A DNA stretch of 64,000 bases. Origin: Bacteroidia bacterium (GTDB lineage Bacteria; Bacteroidota; Bacteroidia; Chitinophagales; UBA2359). Shown here piece by piece: positions 36,621-45,891 of this stretch (the first letter of the stretch is position 1; each line of letters begins with the position of its first letter). Position numbers and translations under genes: made by a program. Location: positions 62,001-126,000 of the forward strand of contig JAUHXA010000008.1 of the NCBI GenBank assembly GCA_030427245.1, in the 5' to 3' direction. The notes under the pieces were generated by a model. That model saw only the letters and a program-made list of their open reading frames with translations, had not been told where the DNA came from and made no database searches.

Positions 36621-36869
36621 ATGAAACAATTAATGATAATAGCAATAATGATTTTCGCCAGTATGACGATGGTTGCCCAAAATGGAAACAACACAATTAC
36701 TGTAAACAACTCTGACGAACAAAAAAAGGAACAAACAACGACAACCAAAGAAGTTGAAGCCCAAAAGAAAATCACTCCAGCTCAAGAAGAGGAAGTGAGT
36801 ATATTTGACAACAATATTTTGCATCCAGAAGTGATAGCAAAAACAGATAAAAACAAAGAAGACAAATAA
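36621..36869 (+). CDS. Small secreted protein of unknown function
   Basis: An 82-residue protein. The signal peptide (residues 1-20, MKQLMIIAI then ending MVAQ) is well formed. The mature part is short, hydrophilic and rich in Lys, Glu, Thr and Gln (EQKKEQTTTTKEVEAQKK), probably disordered, ending in a small hydrophobic patch (VSIFDNNILHPEVIA). No family is recognised. ATG 36621 is preferred because the 27 upstream codons in frame are unlike a signal peptide. It is monocistronic; repeats and a terminator follow. Confidence 0.6.
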   Translation: MKQLMIIAIMIFASMTMVAQNGNNTITVNNSDEQKKEQTTTTKEVEAQKKITPAQEEEVSIFDNNILHPEVIAKTDKNKEDK

Positions 36870-36894
36870 AACAATCCATTTAACAAATACAAAA

Positions 36895-37109
36895 AGATTA
36901 ATCCCGAAATTTTAAGTACAAGCGTCCATTCCATTTTTCAAATACATAGAATTAATCCCAGATTTCAGATACAGAAAGATTAATCCCGAAATTTAAGTAC
37001 AAGCGTCCATTCCATTTTTCAAATACATAGAATTAATCCCAGATTTCAGATACAGAAAGATTAATCCCGAAATTTAAGTACAAGCGTTCATCCCATTTTT
37101 CAAATACAA
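36895..37109. repeat. About 2.7 copies of an 81-82-bp direct repeat
   Basis: AGATTAATCCCG recurs at 36895, 36977 and 37058. Each unit itself contains two related halves of about 40 bp (AATACATAGAATTAATCCCAG and a GATACAGAAAGATTAATCCCG-like half). It lies between a small secreted-protein gene and a terminator, with no coding frame. The remainder of 37157-37349 shows nothing further. Confidence 0.9.
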
Positions 37110-37116
37110 ACAACCT

Positions 37117-37156
37117 AAGCCGTATCGACAGCCTAATGTCTGATAGGGCTTTTTGG
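37117..37156 (+). terminator. Imperfect terminator hairpin with T-run
   Basis: AAGCC/TATC/GACA pair with TGTC/GATA/GGCTT around a short loop, followed by TTTTTGGTTTTT. It probably ends transcription from the small secreted-protein gene. Confidence 0.6.
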
Positions 37157-37349
37157 TTTTTATGGGTATGGTGATTTGTGATTGAGAATCCAACTTCAAA
37201 AATCATGTAATCATACATCTCAAATCCCTCATGCATTTACCTTTTCTCACCATTTCCGTTAACCTTATCAGAAGACAAAAAAGTAGGAGGTACGACCAAG
37301 TGAATAAGTGAATGTCCCCTACCCAATAAACTTCTATTGTTATCTTCCT

Positions 37350-37357
37350 TATATTTG
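37350..37357 (+). promoter_or_regulatory. Likely -7 element (TATATTTG) of the PorU2-like gene
   Basis: TATATTTG matches TAnnTTTG and ends 23 bp before the ATG at 37381. No convincing -33 TTG at standard spacing. Confidence 0.5.
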
Positions 37358-37380
37358 TAGCTTCAAAAAATGAGAGAACT

Positions 37381-40300
37381 ATGCAGCGAATTATAGTAGC
37401 ATTGCTAACACTTGTTACCAGCGTTTATGTTTATGGCCAGGGAATTCCAACCACTTATCACAATGAATGGATAGATTTTGAACAGACCTATTATAAGGTA
37501 AAACTGAATCAAGCAGGACTGTATCGCATCAATCAATCCGTACTCCAATCAGCAGGAATTGAAGCCAAAGGCGCAGATTTGAAGCTGTATTACAAAGGCA
37601 AGGAAGTGCCTATGTATGTAAGCAATGAGGGAGATTTGGGCAGCAACGACTATATAGAATTTTTTGGAGAAGAAAACGATGGAGAATTTGATACCCAACT
37701 TTTTCAACAAGCGAGTTGGCAATTAACGCCCCTAAAAAGCCTATTTTCAGACACCTCGTCCTATTTCATCACCATAAAAAGTGGAGAAAACCACTTGCGG
37801 TATGCCTCAACAACAAACGACATCAGTAATCCCCCTGCAAAAGAAACGTCTTATTTACGTACAAGCGAAAACGTATTCAACAACATACATACGCCAGGGA
37901 AACGAATCAATGTAGGTGGATTGCCCACTTCTTTTGCGGATTTTGATGAAAACGAAGGATTTACAAGTATAAGCGTGCCTACTGGTGGCACAAGTTTCGA
38001 CCGAGAATTAGAGACTCCTTCTATCTTCTTCAATGGAGGTGAAGCCCTTATTCAAACCAAATTGGTGGGCAGCAACAACGATCCTTTTACCTTCAAAGAC
38101 CATCCCGTAGCCATTTCCTTCAATGGAACGGTCTATCACGAAACCAATTTTGAAGGCTTTGACAAGACAATAGAAACCTTCAATGTACCTTTGGGTGAGT
38201 TGACCAATCTCAAAACACCCGTTACTTTTACCGCTTTAGAAACAGAAAATCCCACGGCAACCAACAATTTTGTGGTGTCTTATATGCACATCACCTATCC
38301 AAGTAGCTTTGATTTTGAAGGAAATAGAAGTCGAGTTTTTGAAATAGACAACAATGGAAACAAATACATTGAAGTAAGCAATTTTGACGGCGGTTCACAG
38401 CCCATTCTTTACGACCTCACCAATCGCCAAAGAATCATTCCTATTGTAGAAAACGGAGTGTATAAATTTTTACTCAAACAAGTATTTGGCGGTGCTGCAA
38501 AACGAAAGCTCATCCTCGCCAATACTTCGAGTACTTTGGCCACAAGGCGTATCAATAAAGTCGCAACGGTAAATTTTACCGATTACAGTCAGCCCGAAAA
38601 CCAAGGAGATTACATCATCATTTCCCATCCTTTATTGATGCAAGGAAGTGTCAATCAAGTAGAACGCTACCGTCAATATCGGAGCAGTGTAGCAGGAAGA
38701 AACTACAAAGTAGTCTTGGTTAATATCGAAGAACTGTACGACCAATTTGCTTGGGGCATCCAAAAACATCCTCGATCCATTCGCAATTTTGTCAACTTTG
38801 CGGTTGACAAATGGGGCGGACAAGCCGAACAGTTGCTGCTTTTAGGCAAATCCATCGAATACCGAGTCGCTACTGTCACTCCATCGGCTTTTCGGGATTG
38901 TTTGATACCTACCTATGGTCATTCAGGCTCGGACGTATTGTTGACTGCCCGAACTCCTTTCACCTATACCAATCAGATAGCAGTCGGTCGGGTGCCTGCT
39001 CGAACAGCCGCTGAGGTCAAAATTTATTTGGACAAAATCATTGAATACGAGACCTTTCCAGAACCTTGTAGCGCCGAAGATATTTTTTGGAGAAAAGATG
39101 CTTTGCACATTGCAGGAGGAACAAACTTGGCAGAAGCAGCCGATTTTGTCGAGACCTTGTCGGTTTACAAAGACATTTTTGAAGACATTCACTATGGCGG
39201 CAAAGTCATTCACACCTACAACAAGTTTTCGGACGATCCAGTAGAAGAAGCCGACCTCAGCAATTTTATCAATCCAGGCTTGGGAGTCATCAATTTTGTG
39301 GGACACGCCTCTAACAATTCGCTGAACGTCAATATTGAAGCACTCGAACAGAAAAATTTTGGACGGTATCCCTTTATTTTTGCAAGCTCTTGTTTTGTGG
39401 GCGACATCCACAACTCCAACAGCATTGAAGTCGGAATGGCACATGAATTTGTCTTAGCTCCCAATCTCGGTTCAATCGGTTTTTTGGCAAGTAGTGCGGT
39501 AGGATTTCCCGTTTTGCTCGACCAATATGTACAAGGTTTGTATCAAAACTTTACCTTAGATCTTTACAATCAACCCATTGGATTGGCGATAAAAGACAAT
39601 ATTCAAGACCTTAGCCAACAATACAACGACCCAAACAGTCCCTTTTATACAGGCGTGAAATTCAACGCCATCTTTTTTACCCTTGTTGGCGACCCTGCTG
39701 TCGTTCTCAATCCTTTGCCGATTCCAGACTATCGGGTAGAAGAAGCGGGGATTTCCTTTGATCCTCCACAGATTACCACCGACTTGGATTCCTTTGCGGT
39801 GAACATCGTTCTTCAAAACTTGGGCAAAGCCATTGTCGACCCCATTCAAGTAGTGGTCAATCGCAGACTGCCCGATGGAACGGTCCAAACGGTTTTTAAT
39901 CAAAGTGTTGCTTCTCCCAAATATGCCGACACGCTGCAAGTCTATGTACAAACAGGTGAGGCAGAACTCATTGGTGGAAACAATATCTTTGAAGTCACCA
40001 TTGACGAACAAAATGGTGTGGAAGAACTTTGCGAAAGCAATAATGCGATTAGCATAGAAACGACCATCTTTTCGAATCAAATTATCCCGATTTTTCCCTG
40101 TGAATTTGCCATTGTTTCAGAACCCAACGTGACATTGAAAGCTTCAACAGGACAACCCATTTTGGATGCTCACGACTATGATTTTCAAATAGATACCACA
40201 GCTTTGTTCAACAGCCCTTTGCTGCAATCGGCAAGAATCAACAGTGGTGCAGGAGTCATAGAGTGGCAGCCTTCAATGAACTATCAAAACAACAGGGTCT

Positions 40301-42489
40301 ATTATTGGAGAAGCAGTCAAGTGCCAGAAGATGTGGACGAAATCCCTTCTTGGGCGGTCAGTTCCTTTGTTTTTGAAGCCAACGGCACCAATGGTTGGAA
40401 TCAGTCACACTATTACCAATTCGGACGCAACACTTTCAACGATTTGTTGCTGGAAGAAGAAAGCCGAAAATTCAACTACGGTTTTGTGTCAAACAATGTG
40501 AAAGTCGTCAACAATCGGATGCAGCCCGACAATATTTCTATTGAACTCAACGGACAAATCCTACACGATTTGAATACCTCTCCAAGTACTCGTGCAACCT
40601 GTTTGGAGGTGGGCGCATGTGCGGGTGGCTTAGGCTTTGTGGTTTTCAAACCCCAACCCATCTTAGAACCGATTGTATCTCCTGCAAGCGAAAGAAGCGG
40701 CACACTCGACTGTGGAGGAACGGGCAAATACGGAAACAATCACTGTGAATTGAATGATATGTATGCCATCGAATTCAGTACGGTGGACAACAACCGCCTG
40801 CAAAACATGCAAACGTTTATGAGTGAAACCATTGAGGATGGTGATTACGTGTTGATTTACAGCCTGATGAATCACCACCTTTCCAATCCTTTGCCCAATG
40901 AAGCGATTTTTCCATACATCAATTTTATCGAAGATTTCATGCAAAACATGGGCTTGGCAACTTTGGACGGCCTCAACAACAACCGAGCCTTTGTTGCTTT
41001 TGGACGAAAAGGCGTACCCGAATATCCTGCAAGTATTCAACTGAGTGCAGGAAACTTGAGTGAAGACAATCTGGCAGTGGATTTGGAAGTAGATGTTCGA
41101 GCCGACAATGGCAGTTTATCCTCTCCTCCTATTGGCCCTGCAAAAAGCTGGCAAACGCTCAATTGGGCAAAAGACAATTTGCCGACGGATAACACCAACT
41201 TGCGGGTTTATGGGATTGGCGAACAAGGTAGTGAATTGATAAATGGCAATTTAGCAGTAGGGGAGGTGGACATCAGCAGCATTGACGCTGCAAAATACCC
41301 TTTCCTTCGATTGGAACTGAAATCGAGCGATGAGGAAGAACGCACCCCTCCGCAATTGGATTTTTGGAAAGTATATTTTGAAGGGGCAGGAGAATTGGCA
41401 TTGAACCTTCAATCGGCGTTTAGCTTTGAATCGGACACCCTTTTTGAAGGACAAACTGCAAAGGTTTCTTTTGCGTTTACCAATGCAGGCGATGTGGATA
41501 TGGACAGCGTTTTGGTTCATTACACGTTGGTCAATCGCAACAACCAGAGTACCTTGGCTCATGCTCCTCGGTACAAGCCCTTGGCAGTGGGTGAAAGCTA
41601 TACGGCTGATTTTTCTTTTGAAACCAATGGAATGGAAGGCAATAACATTTTGCTTATTCAACTCAATCCGAATGGTGACCAATTGGAAAAGCGAGACTTC
41701 AACAATGTTTTGGTAATTCCGTTTACGGTCATTTCCGATAAAATAAATCCAATCGTGGATGTGACTTATGATGGGCGACACATTATGGATGGCGACATCG
41801 TTTCGGCAGCACCCAATATTTTGATTCGGGTCAAAGACGACAACCCATTTTTTGCGCTCAACGATACGTCTGACTACGAAATCATCCTGACTTATCCCGA
41901 CGACAATGGCAATCCCATCACTGAACGCACGATTCCATTCAGCGATCCTATGGTCACTTTTCGTCCTGCTACTCAATTACAAGCTGCTGCAGGTAACAAT
42001 ACTTCCGAAATAGAATTGCAGCCCAATTTCACCCAAAATGGTACTTATGAAATTGCCATTGATGCGAAAGACCGAAGCGGCAATGATTTTGCGAGAAGAG
42101 CCTACAAAGGTAGTTTTGAAGTGGTGACAGAATCTATGATTTCCAATGTGTTGAACTATCCCAATCCTTTCACTACTTCTACCCGTTTTTTACTGACCAT
42201 CACAGGTTCGGAAGTACCCGAATACCTCAAAATCCAAATCATGACGGTATCGGGTAAGGTCGTGCGAGAAATTACACAAGCGGAATTGGGCGCACTGCAC
42301 ATTGGCGAAAATCTTACAGAATTTGCTTGGGATGGTACGGACGAGTTTGGAGACAAATTGGCGAATGGCGTTTATTTGTATCGAGTTGTCAGTCGCCTCA
42401 ATGGACAGGCAATCGAACAGTTAGAAACCAATGAATTGGTGGATGGTACGTTTAAGAATGGCTGGGGAAAGATGTATTTGATGCGTTGA
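37381..42489 (+). CDS. porU2: PorU2-like C25 (gingipain family) peptidase, 1702 residues
   Basis: A large secreted peptidase of the C25 family, of the type annotated as putative T9SS sortase PorU2. The signal peptide (about residues 1-20, ending VYGQ) is followed by the N-terminal domain (YHNEWIDFEQTYYKVKL), like that in the paralogue at 12345-15431. The caspase-like C25 domain (about 420-790) has the catalytic dyad His642 (NFVGHASNN) and Cys671 (FASSCFVGD). Long Ig-like/CARDB regions with paired Cys come next, then a FlgD-like Ig plus C-terminal sorting region (NYPNPFTTSTRF, DGTDEFGDKLANGVYLYRV). T9SS sortases cleave the sorting domain from cargo and attach the protein to A-LPS; PorU2's exact role is less defined. 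It has its own promoter and a terminator and is not in an operon. Confidence 0.88.
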   Translation: MQRIIVALLTLVTSVYVYGQGIPTTYHNEWIDFEQTYYKVKLNQAGLYRINQSVLQSAGIEAKGADLKLYYKGKEVPMYVSNEGDLGSNDYIEFFGEENDGEFDTQLFQQASWQLTPLKSLFSDTSSYFITIKSGENHLRYASTTNDISNPPAKETSYLRTSENVFNNIHTPGKRINVGGLPTSFADFDENEGFTSISVPTGGTSFDRELETPSIFFNGGEALIQTKLVGSNNDPFTFKDHPVAISFNGTVYHETNFEGFDKTIETFNVPLGELTNLKTPVTFTALETENPTATNNFVVSYMHITYPSSFDFEGNRSRVFEIDNNGNKYIEVSNFDGGSQPILYDLTNRQRIIPIVENGVYKFLLKQVFGGAAKRKLILANTSSTLATRRINKVATVNFTDYSQPENQGDYIIISHPLLMQGSVNQVERYRQYRSSVAGRNYKVVLVNIEELYDQFAWGIQKHPRSIRNFVNFAVDKWGGQAEQLLLLGKSIEYRVATVTPSAFRDCLIPTYGHSGSDVLLTARTPFTYTNQIAVGRVPARTAAEVKIYLDKIIEYETFPEPCSAEDIFWRKDALHIAGGTNLAEAADFVETLSVYKDIFEDIHYGGKVIHTYNKFSDDPVEEADLSNFINPGLGVINFVGHASNNSLNVNIEALEQKNFGRYPFIFASSCFVGDIHNSNSIEVGMAHEFVLAPNLGSIGFLASSAVGFPVLLDQYVQGLYQNFTLDLYNQPIGLAIKDNIQDLSQQYNDPNSPFYTGVKFNAIFFTLVGDPAVVLNPLPIPDYRVEEAGISFDPPQITTDLDSFAVNIVLQNLGKAIVDPIQVVVNRRLPDGTVQTVFNQSVASPKYADTLQVYVQTGEAELIGGNNIFEVTIDEQNGVEELCESNNAISIETTIFSNQIIPIFPCEFAIVSEPNVTLKASTGQPILDAHDYDFQIDTTALFNSPLLQSARINSGAGVIEWQPSMNYQNNRVYYWRSSQVPEDVDEIPSWAVSSFVFEANGTNGWNQSHYYQFGRNTFNDLLLEEESRKFNYGFVSNNVKVVNNRMQPDNISIELNGQILHDLNTSPSTRATCLEVGACAGGLGFVVFKPQPILEPIVSPASERSGTLDCGGTGKYGNNHCELNDMYAIEFSTVDNNRLQNMQTFMSETIEDGDYVLIYSLMNHHLSNPLPNEAIFPYINFIEDFMQNMGLATLDGLNNNRAFVAFGRKGVPEYPASIQLSAGNLSEDNLAVDLEVDVRADNGSLSSPPIGPAKSWQTLNWAKDNLPTDNTNLRVYGIGEQGSELINGNLAVGEVDISSIDAAKYPFLRLELKSSDEEERTPPQLDFWKVYFEGAGELALNLQSAFSFESDTLFEGQTAKVSFAFTNAGDVDMDSVLVHYTLVNRNNQSTLAHAPRYKPLAVGESYTADFSFETNGMEGNNILLIQLNPNGDQLEKRDFNNVLVIPFTVISDKINPIVDVTYDGRHIMDGDIVSAAPNILIRVKDDNPFFALNDTSDYEIILTYPDDNGNPITERTIPFSDPMVTFRPATQLQAAAGNNTSEIELQPNFTQNGTYEIAIDAKDRSGNDFARRAYKGSFEVVTESMISNVLNYPNPFTTSTRFLLTITGSEVPEYLKIQIMTVSGKVVREITQAELGALHIGENLTEFAWDGTDEFGDKLANGVYLYRVVSRLNGQAIEQLETNELVDGTFKNGWGKMYLMR

Positions 42490-42494
42490 TAAAG

Positions 42495-42531
42495 CTTGAT
42501 TGTTCTCCTTCCTGAAAGGGGAGCAATCAAG
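42495..42531 (+). terminator. Terminator hairpin after the PorU2-like gene
   Basis: CTTGATTG pairs with CAATCAAG, with inner TCTCC/GGGGA pairing. It begins 5 bp after the stop and lies close to the convergent fragment, so it may serve both strands. Confidence 0.75.
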
Positions 42532-42548
42532 TTCTTGGGTTTTCTCGA

Positions 42549-42761
42549 TTAATACCTCACCTCCTCCACCCCAATCACACTTGCATTCGGCACATACAAA
42601 TTGTAGTCCGCCACCGTCACCCCTCTGTCCATATTTGCATCGCTTGAAGCGTAGCCGTTGATGTTCGCCAATTCTGCTGTAAACAAATTGAAGTCGTCCA
42701 CATTCACCACACCTTCGCTGTTGAAATCTCCTGCAAACAAGCCATGAGCAAATATTGTCAT
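42549..42761 (-). pseudogene. 3' fragment duplicating the dockerin end of the HzsA-like gene (copy A)
   Basis: The 62 C-terminal codons (LFAGDFNSEGVVNVDDFNLF onward to GVEEVRY, stop TAA) match the end of the gene at 48910-52395 with a single amino-acid change (Glu for Asp). The DNA differs at a dozen or more mostly synonymous positions. The seven residues before the match are unrelated, so this is a truncated paralogue or relic, although ATG 42761 could express a 70-residue peptide lacking a signal sequence. It has two dockerin-like Ca-binding loops (D-x-N-x-D/E-G). It sits just upstream of mcrB. Confidence 0.8.
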
Positions 42762-42876
42762 TTTTCCAATTCTAAGCTAAGTACTTTCTCCTCTTGAAAT
42801 ATCTGAAAAATAAGCCTTAACTTTGGGTGCAATACATATCGAAAACTATAATGACCATTCAAATTTCTATAAGCAA

Positions 42877-45800
42877 ATGCCCTTAGCCAAAGACCCAAAC
42901 AAGACAGCCTCAATTTCAAAAGATAAGCTCTACTCTTGGATTCCTTTTTTTGAAGAAATGGCTGAAAAACTGCTGCAATATGAAGACCGTCAATTAGAGC
43001 TTATACAGATGTTGAAAGACATTGGTATTACATCGGGTTTGTCTGATAAAGATGAAACTGGGAAGATAGAATTGACAGAAATAGACCCTTTTTCCTTCTT
43101 TTGTTTTTTCACCAAATTTGGCGAGGATAAAAGAACAGAATTACTTTCAAAAGTCAAGCCTCTTTTGAATATTGAAGCAGCTGTTCCACATCATTTTGGA
43201 GGAGTACCTACTGCACAAGCTCAAAATGTAAAGTTGTTTTCCTATAAAAATAAAAGAACTAAGCAAGACATTCCACTTCTATGGGAACTCTTCAAGAAGG
43301 CATTGCAGCAAAATATTGATGATGACCTATTTGATAAAGTCTTAAAGATTAATGGAGTAGGCAAAGTCAGTATTACCCAAAACCTTTTTTACATAAAGCC
43401 CGACATTTACTTTCCTATTGATTCGCAGACAGCTTATTTTCTCAAATCAAAAAATATTCCTACATCCTTTCATACTTTCCAAGAATATCAATCAATCTTA
43501 GAACAAGTCAAAACAAGTTTTGATGAATCATTTTATGAACTATCTTATCGTGCATGGTTCGAGAATCAGAAACCGATAGAAAATTATTGGATATTTCAAG
43601 CAAATCCTGAATTATACGACATTGAAAAAGCCTTAAAAGATAATGTTTTGAAAACATGGTCAGTATCATCTCATAAAAAAAGTATCAAAAAGGGGGATAA
43701 GGCCATTTTATGGGTAACAGGTAAAGAAGGAGGATGCTTTGGATTGCTTGAAGTTACTTCTAAAGTAGAAAAAAGAAAGAATAATCAAGTAGAACTTCCC
43801 TATTATACAAAAGATTACAAAAACCAAAATAAGGATAGAGTTTCCGTTGAAGTTATTCATGACTTCTCAATAAATCCCATTTCAAAAAAGCATATAAAGG
43901 ATTTAGTAGAGTTTGATAATTTTAATGCAGGGAATCAAGGTACTAACTTCAAAGCAACCCAAGAACAATATGAAAGTTTTCTTCAACTATTTCAAAAAAC
44001 ACAACAACAAATAAGATTCTGGAAATTCTCTCCAGGAAAAGATGCTTATAAATGGAATGAGTTTTATCAAAAAGGAATCATAGCACTGAATTTCGGCAAT
44101 TTGGAAATGGGCGACATTCAACATTTTCAATCTTACCAAGAAATTGCAGAAATTGCATTTGATAAAGGGAAAATCAAAACAAAAAACTCAAATGAACCTA
44201 AGAATCTCTTTTATTTCAAGGATGCCAATATTGGAGACATTGTTTTTGCCAATAAAGGAACTAAAACATGTATTGGTGTTGGAGTTATTGAAGGAGAATA
44301 CGAATACCACAAAGATGAAGATTTTGCCTATCGAAGAAAAATAAACTGGATTACGGATAAGGTTTTGGAATACACTGCAAATGATATTGAAGGGAAAAAA
44401 TCGTTATTTCGGTCAGATACTTTTTCTCCCACCAAACAGGGTAAATACATCATTGAATCTTATTTAAAAACCTACCCTGAATTGAGAGAAGTATTTGAAA
44501 AACATGGTTTAATCAAATCCTCCTCCATATTTCAAGAACCTGCTCCTCCAGTTTACATCACTCCAACAGTGCAGTCCAAAAAAACGATAGATACAGACCT
44601 CAATACCATTCTCTACGGACCTCCAGGAACTGGAAAAACCTACCACACCATTGATTTAGCAGCAAAAATTGTAGGTTTTGACAAAGGCAATCACCAACAA
44701 AACTTAGCTACCTTCAATCAGCTTTTAGGCAATCAAATTGAGTTCATTACCTTTCATCAATCATTTGCCTATGAAGATTTTGTAGAGGGTATTAAGCCTC
44801 AAACAGTGAGCAACAAAAATGGGGATAAAACCGTCACTTACGATATTGAAGACGGTGTTTTTAAACGCATTGTGAAAAGAGCCTTGCAAAATACGGGAGA
44901 CAAAGACAGTCAAGACCAAACCGAATTTGAACGAGTGTTTGACTTATTAAAGGACGAATGGGAAGCATCGGATGAAAATGAAGTGGAGATTCCTATGTCA
45001 AGAGTCTCATTTCATGTTACGGATATCACAAAAACCTATATTGCATTTAGAAAAGCAAGCGGAGGAACTGCACATAATTTAGCCATTGATACATTGAAGA
45101 AAATCTACAATAAAAAGATAGAATTCAAGTCAGGATTGGCAGCTTATTACAATCCAATGGTTAATTACTTAAAAAGGCAGGTAGACAAACTTCCCAAACA
45201 GAACAAATCTCAAGCCCAAAACTACGTACTCATAATTGATGAAATCAACCGAGGCAATATCTCTAATATTTTTGGTGAATTGATTACCCTCATCGAACCC
45301 GACAAACGAATGGGTGGCAATCACTCTCTCAGTGTTACACTTCCCTACTCCAAAGCAGACTTTTCGATTCCCTCCAATCTGTACATCATCGGAACGATGA
45401 ACACCGCAGATAGAAGTGTTGAAGCCTTGGATAGTGCATTGAGGCGGCGATTTTCGTTTATTCCCAAATATCCAGAGGCTCATTTATTGAAGGCTTTAAG
45501 TGAAAAATTTGAAGGCGAATTGGACATAGAAAAGCTGCTCACAACCCTCAACAATAGAATCGAGAAGCTACTCAATATAGATTATGGAATCGGACATTCT
45601 TATTTCATGGTTTTAGAGAAAGCAACAAAACCATTGAAGGCTCTTCGGCTTATTTTTGACCAAAAAATCCTTCCATTGCTCCAAGAATACTTTTATGGTG
45701 ACTACGAAAAAATCGGGATGGTATTGGGAAGCGGTTTTGTCGTTCCCAAATACAAGGATTCAAAGGAGGCTTTTCACTTCGGCAAAGGTTTTACCAATGC

Positions 45801-45891
45801 TCAGTACGATTTTGAAGAGAAGGAAATCTATGAATTTACAAAACGCAATACTTGGTCAATAGAAACTTTCCGTTCCATCTATGAAAACTAA
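42877..45891 (+). CDS. mcrB: McrB-type GTPase/AAA+ with two base-reading (EVE/PUA-like) domains
   Basis: A motor subunit of a type IV (McrBC-like) modification-dependent restriction system, 1004 residues from ATG 42877 (a TTG at 42823 would add 18). The N-terminal helical region (about 1-235) is followed by an EVE-like domain (about 236-385, NYWIFQANPELYDIEKAL) and a second PUA/EVE-like domain (about 388-550, IRFWKFSPGKDAYKW). The AAA+ GTPase domain has Walker A GPPGTGKT at 581-588, Walker B LIIDEINRGN with Asp788-Glu789, and the McrB signature GTMNTADRS followed by LRRRFSF. EVE/PUA folds read modified cytosine or other bases, so the target is probably modified phage DNA. It overlaps mcrC by 11 bp. 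Confidence 0.9.
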   Translation: MPLAKDPNKTASISKDKLYSWIPFFEEMAEKLLQYEDRQLELIQMLKDIGITSGLSDKDETGKIELTEIDPFSFFCFFTKFGEDKRTELLSKVKPLLNIEAAVPHHFGGVPTAQAQNVKLFSYKNKRTKQDIPLLWELFKKALQQNIDDDLFDKVLKINGVGKVSITQNLFYIKPDIYFPIDSQTAYFLKSKNIPTSFHTFQEYQSILEQVKTSFDESFYELSYRAWFENQKPIENYWIFQANPELYDIEKALKDNVLKTWSVSSHKKSIKKGDKAILWVTGKEGGCFGLLEVTSKVEKRKNNQVELPYYTKDYKNQNKDRVSVEVIHDFSINPISKKHIKDLVEFDNFNAGNQGTNFKATQEQYESFLQLFQKTQQQIRFWKFSPGKDAYKWNEFYQKGIIALNFGNLEMGDIQHFQSYQEIAEIAFDKGKIKTKNSNEPKNLFYFKDANIGDIVFANKGTKTCIGVGVIEGEYEYHKDEDFAYRRKINWITDKVLEYTANDIEGKKSLFRSDTFSPTKQGKYIIESYLKTYPELREVFEKHGLIKSSSIFQEPAPPVYITPTVQSKKTIDTDLNTILYGPPGTGKTYHTIDLAAKIVGFDKGNHQQNLATFNQLLGNQIEFITFHQSFAYEDFVEGIKPQTVSNKNGDKTVTYDIEDGVFKRIVKRALQNTGDKDSQDQTEFERVFDLLKDEWEASDENEVEIPMSRVSFHVTDITKTYIAFRKASGGTAHNLAIDTLKKIYNKKIEFKSGLAAYYNPMVNYLKRQVDKLPKQNKSQAQNYVLIIDEINRGNISNIFGELITLIEPDKRMGGNHSLSVTLPYSKADFSIPSNLYIIGTMNTADRSVEALDSALRRRFSFIPKYPEAHLLKALSEKFEGELDIEKLLTTLNNRIEKLLNIDYGIGHSYFMVLEKATKPLKALRLIFDQKILPLLQEYFYGDYEKIGMVLGSGFVVPKYKDSKEAFHFGKGFTNAQYDFEEKEIYEFTKRNTWSIETFRSIYEN

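Noticed and set aside
42549-42761. Independent 70-residue gene
   Set aside because: Almost all of it duplicates the C-terminus of the 48910-52395 gene. The N-terminal seven residues look accidental and there is no signal peptide, so it is treated as a fragment.
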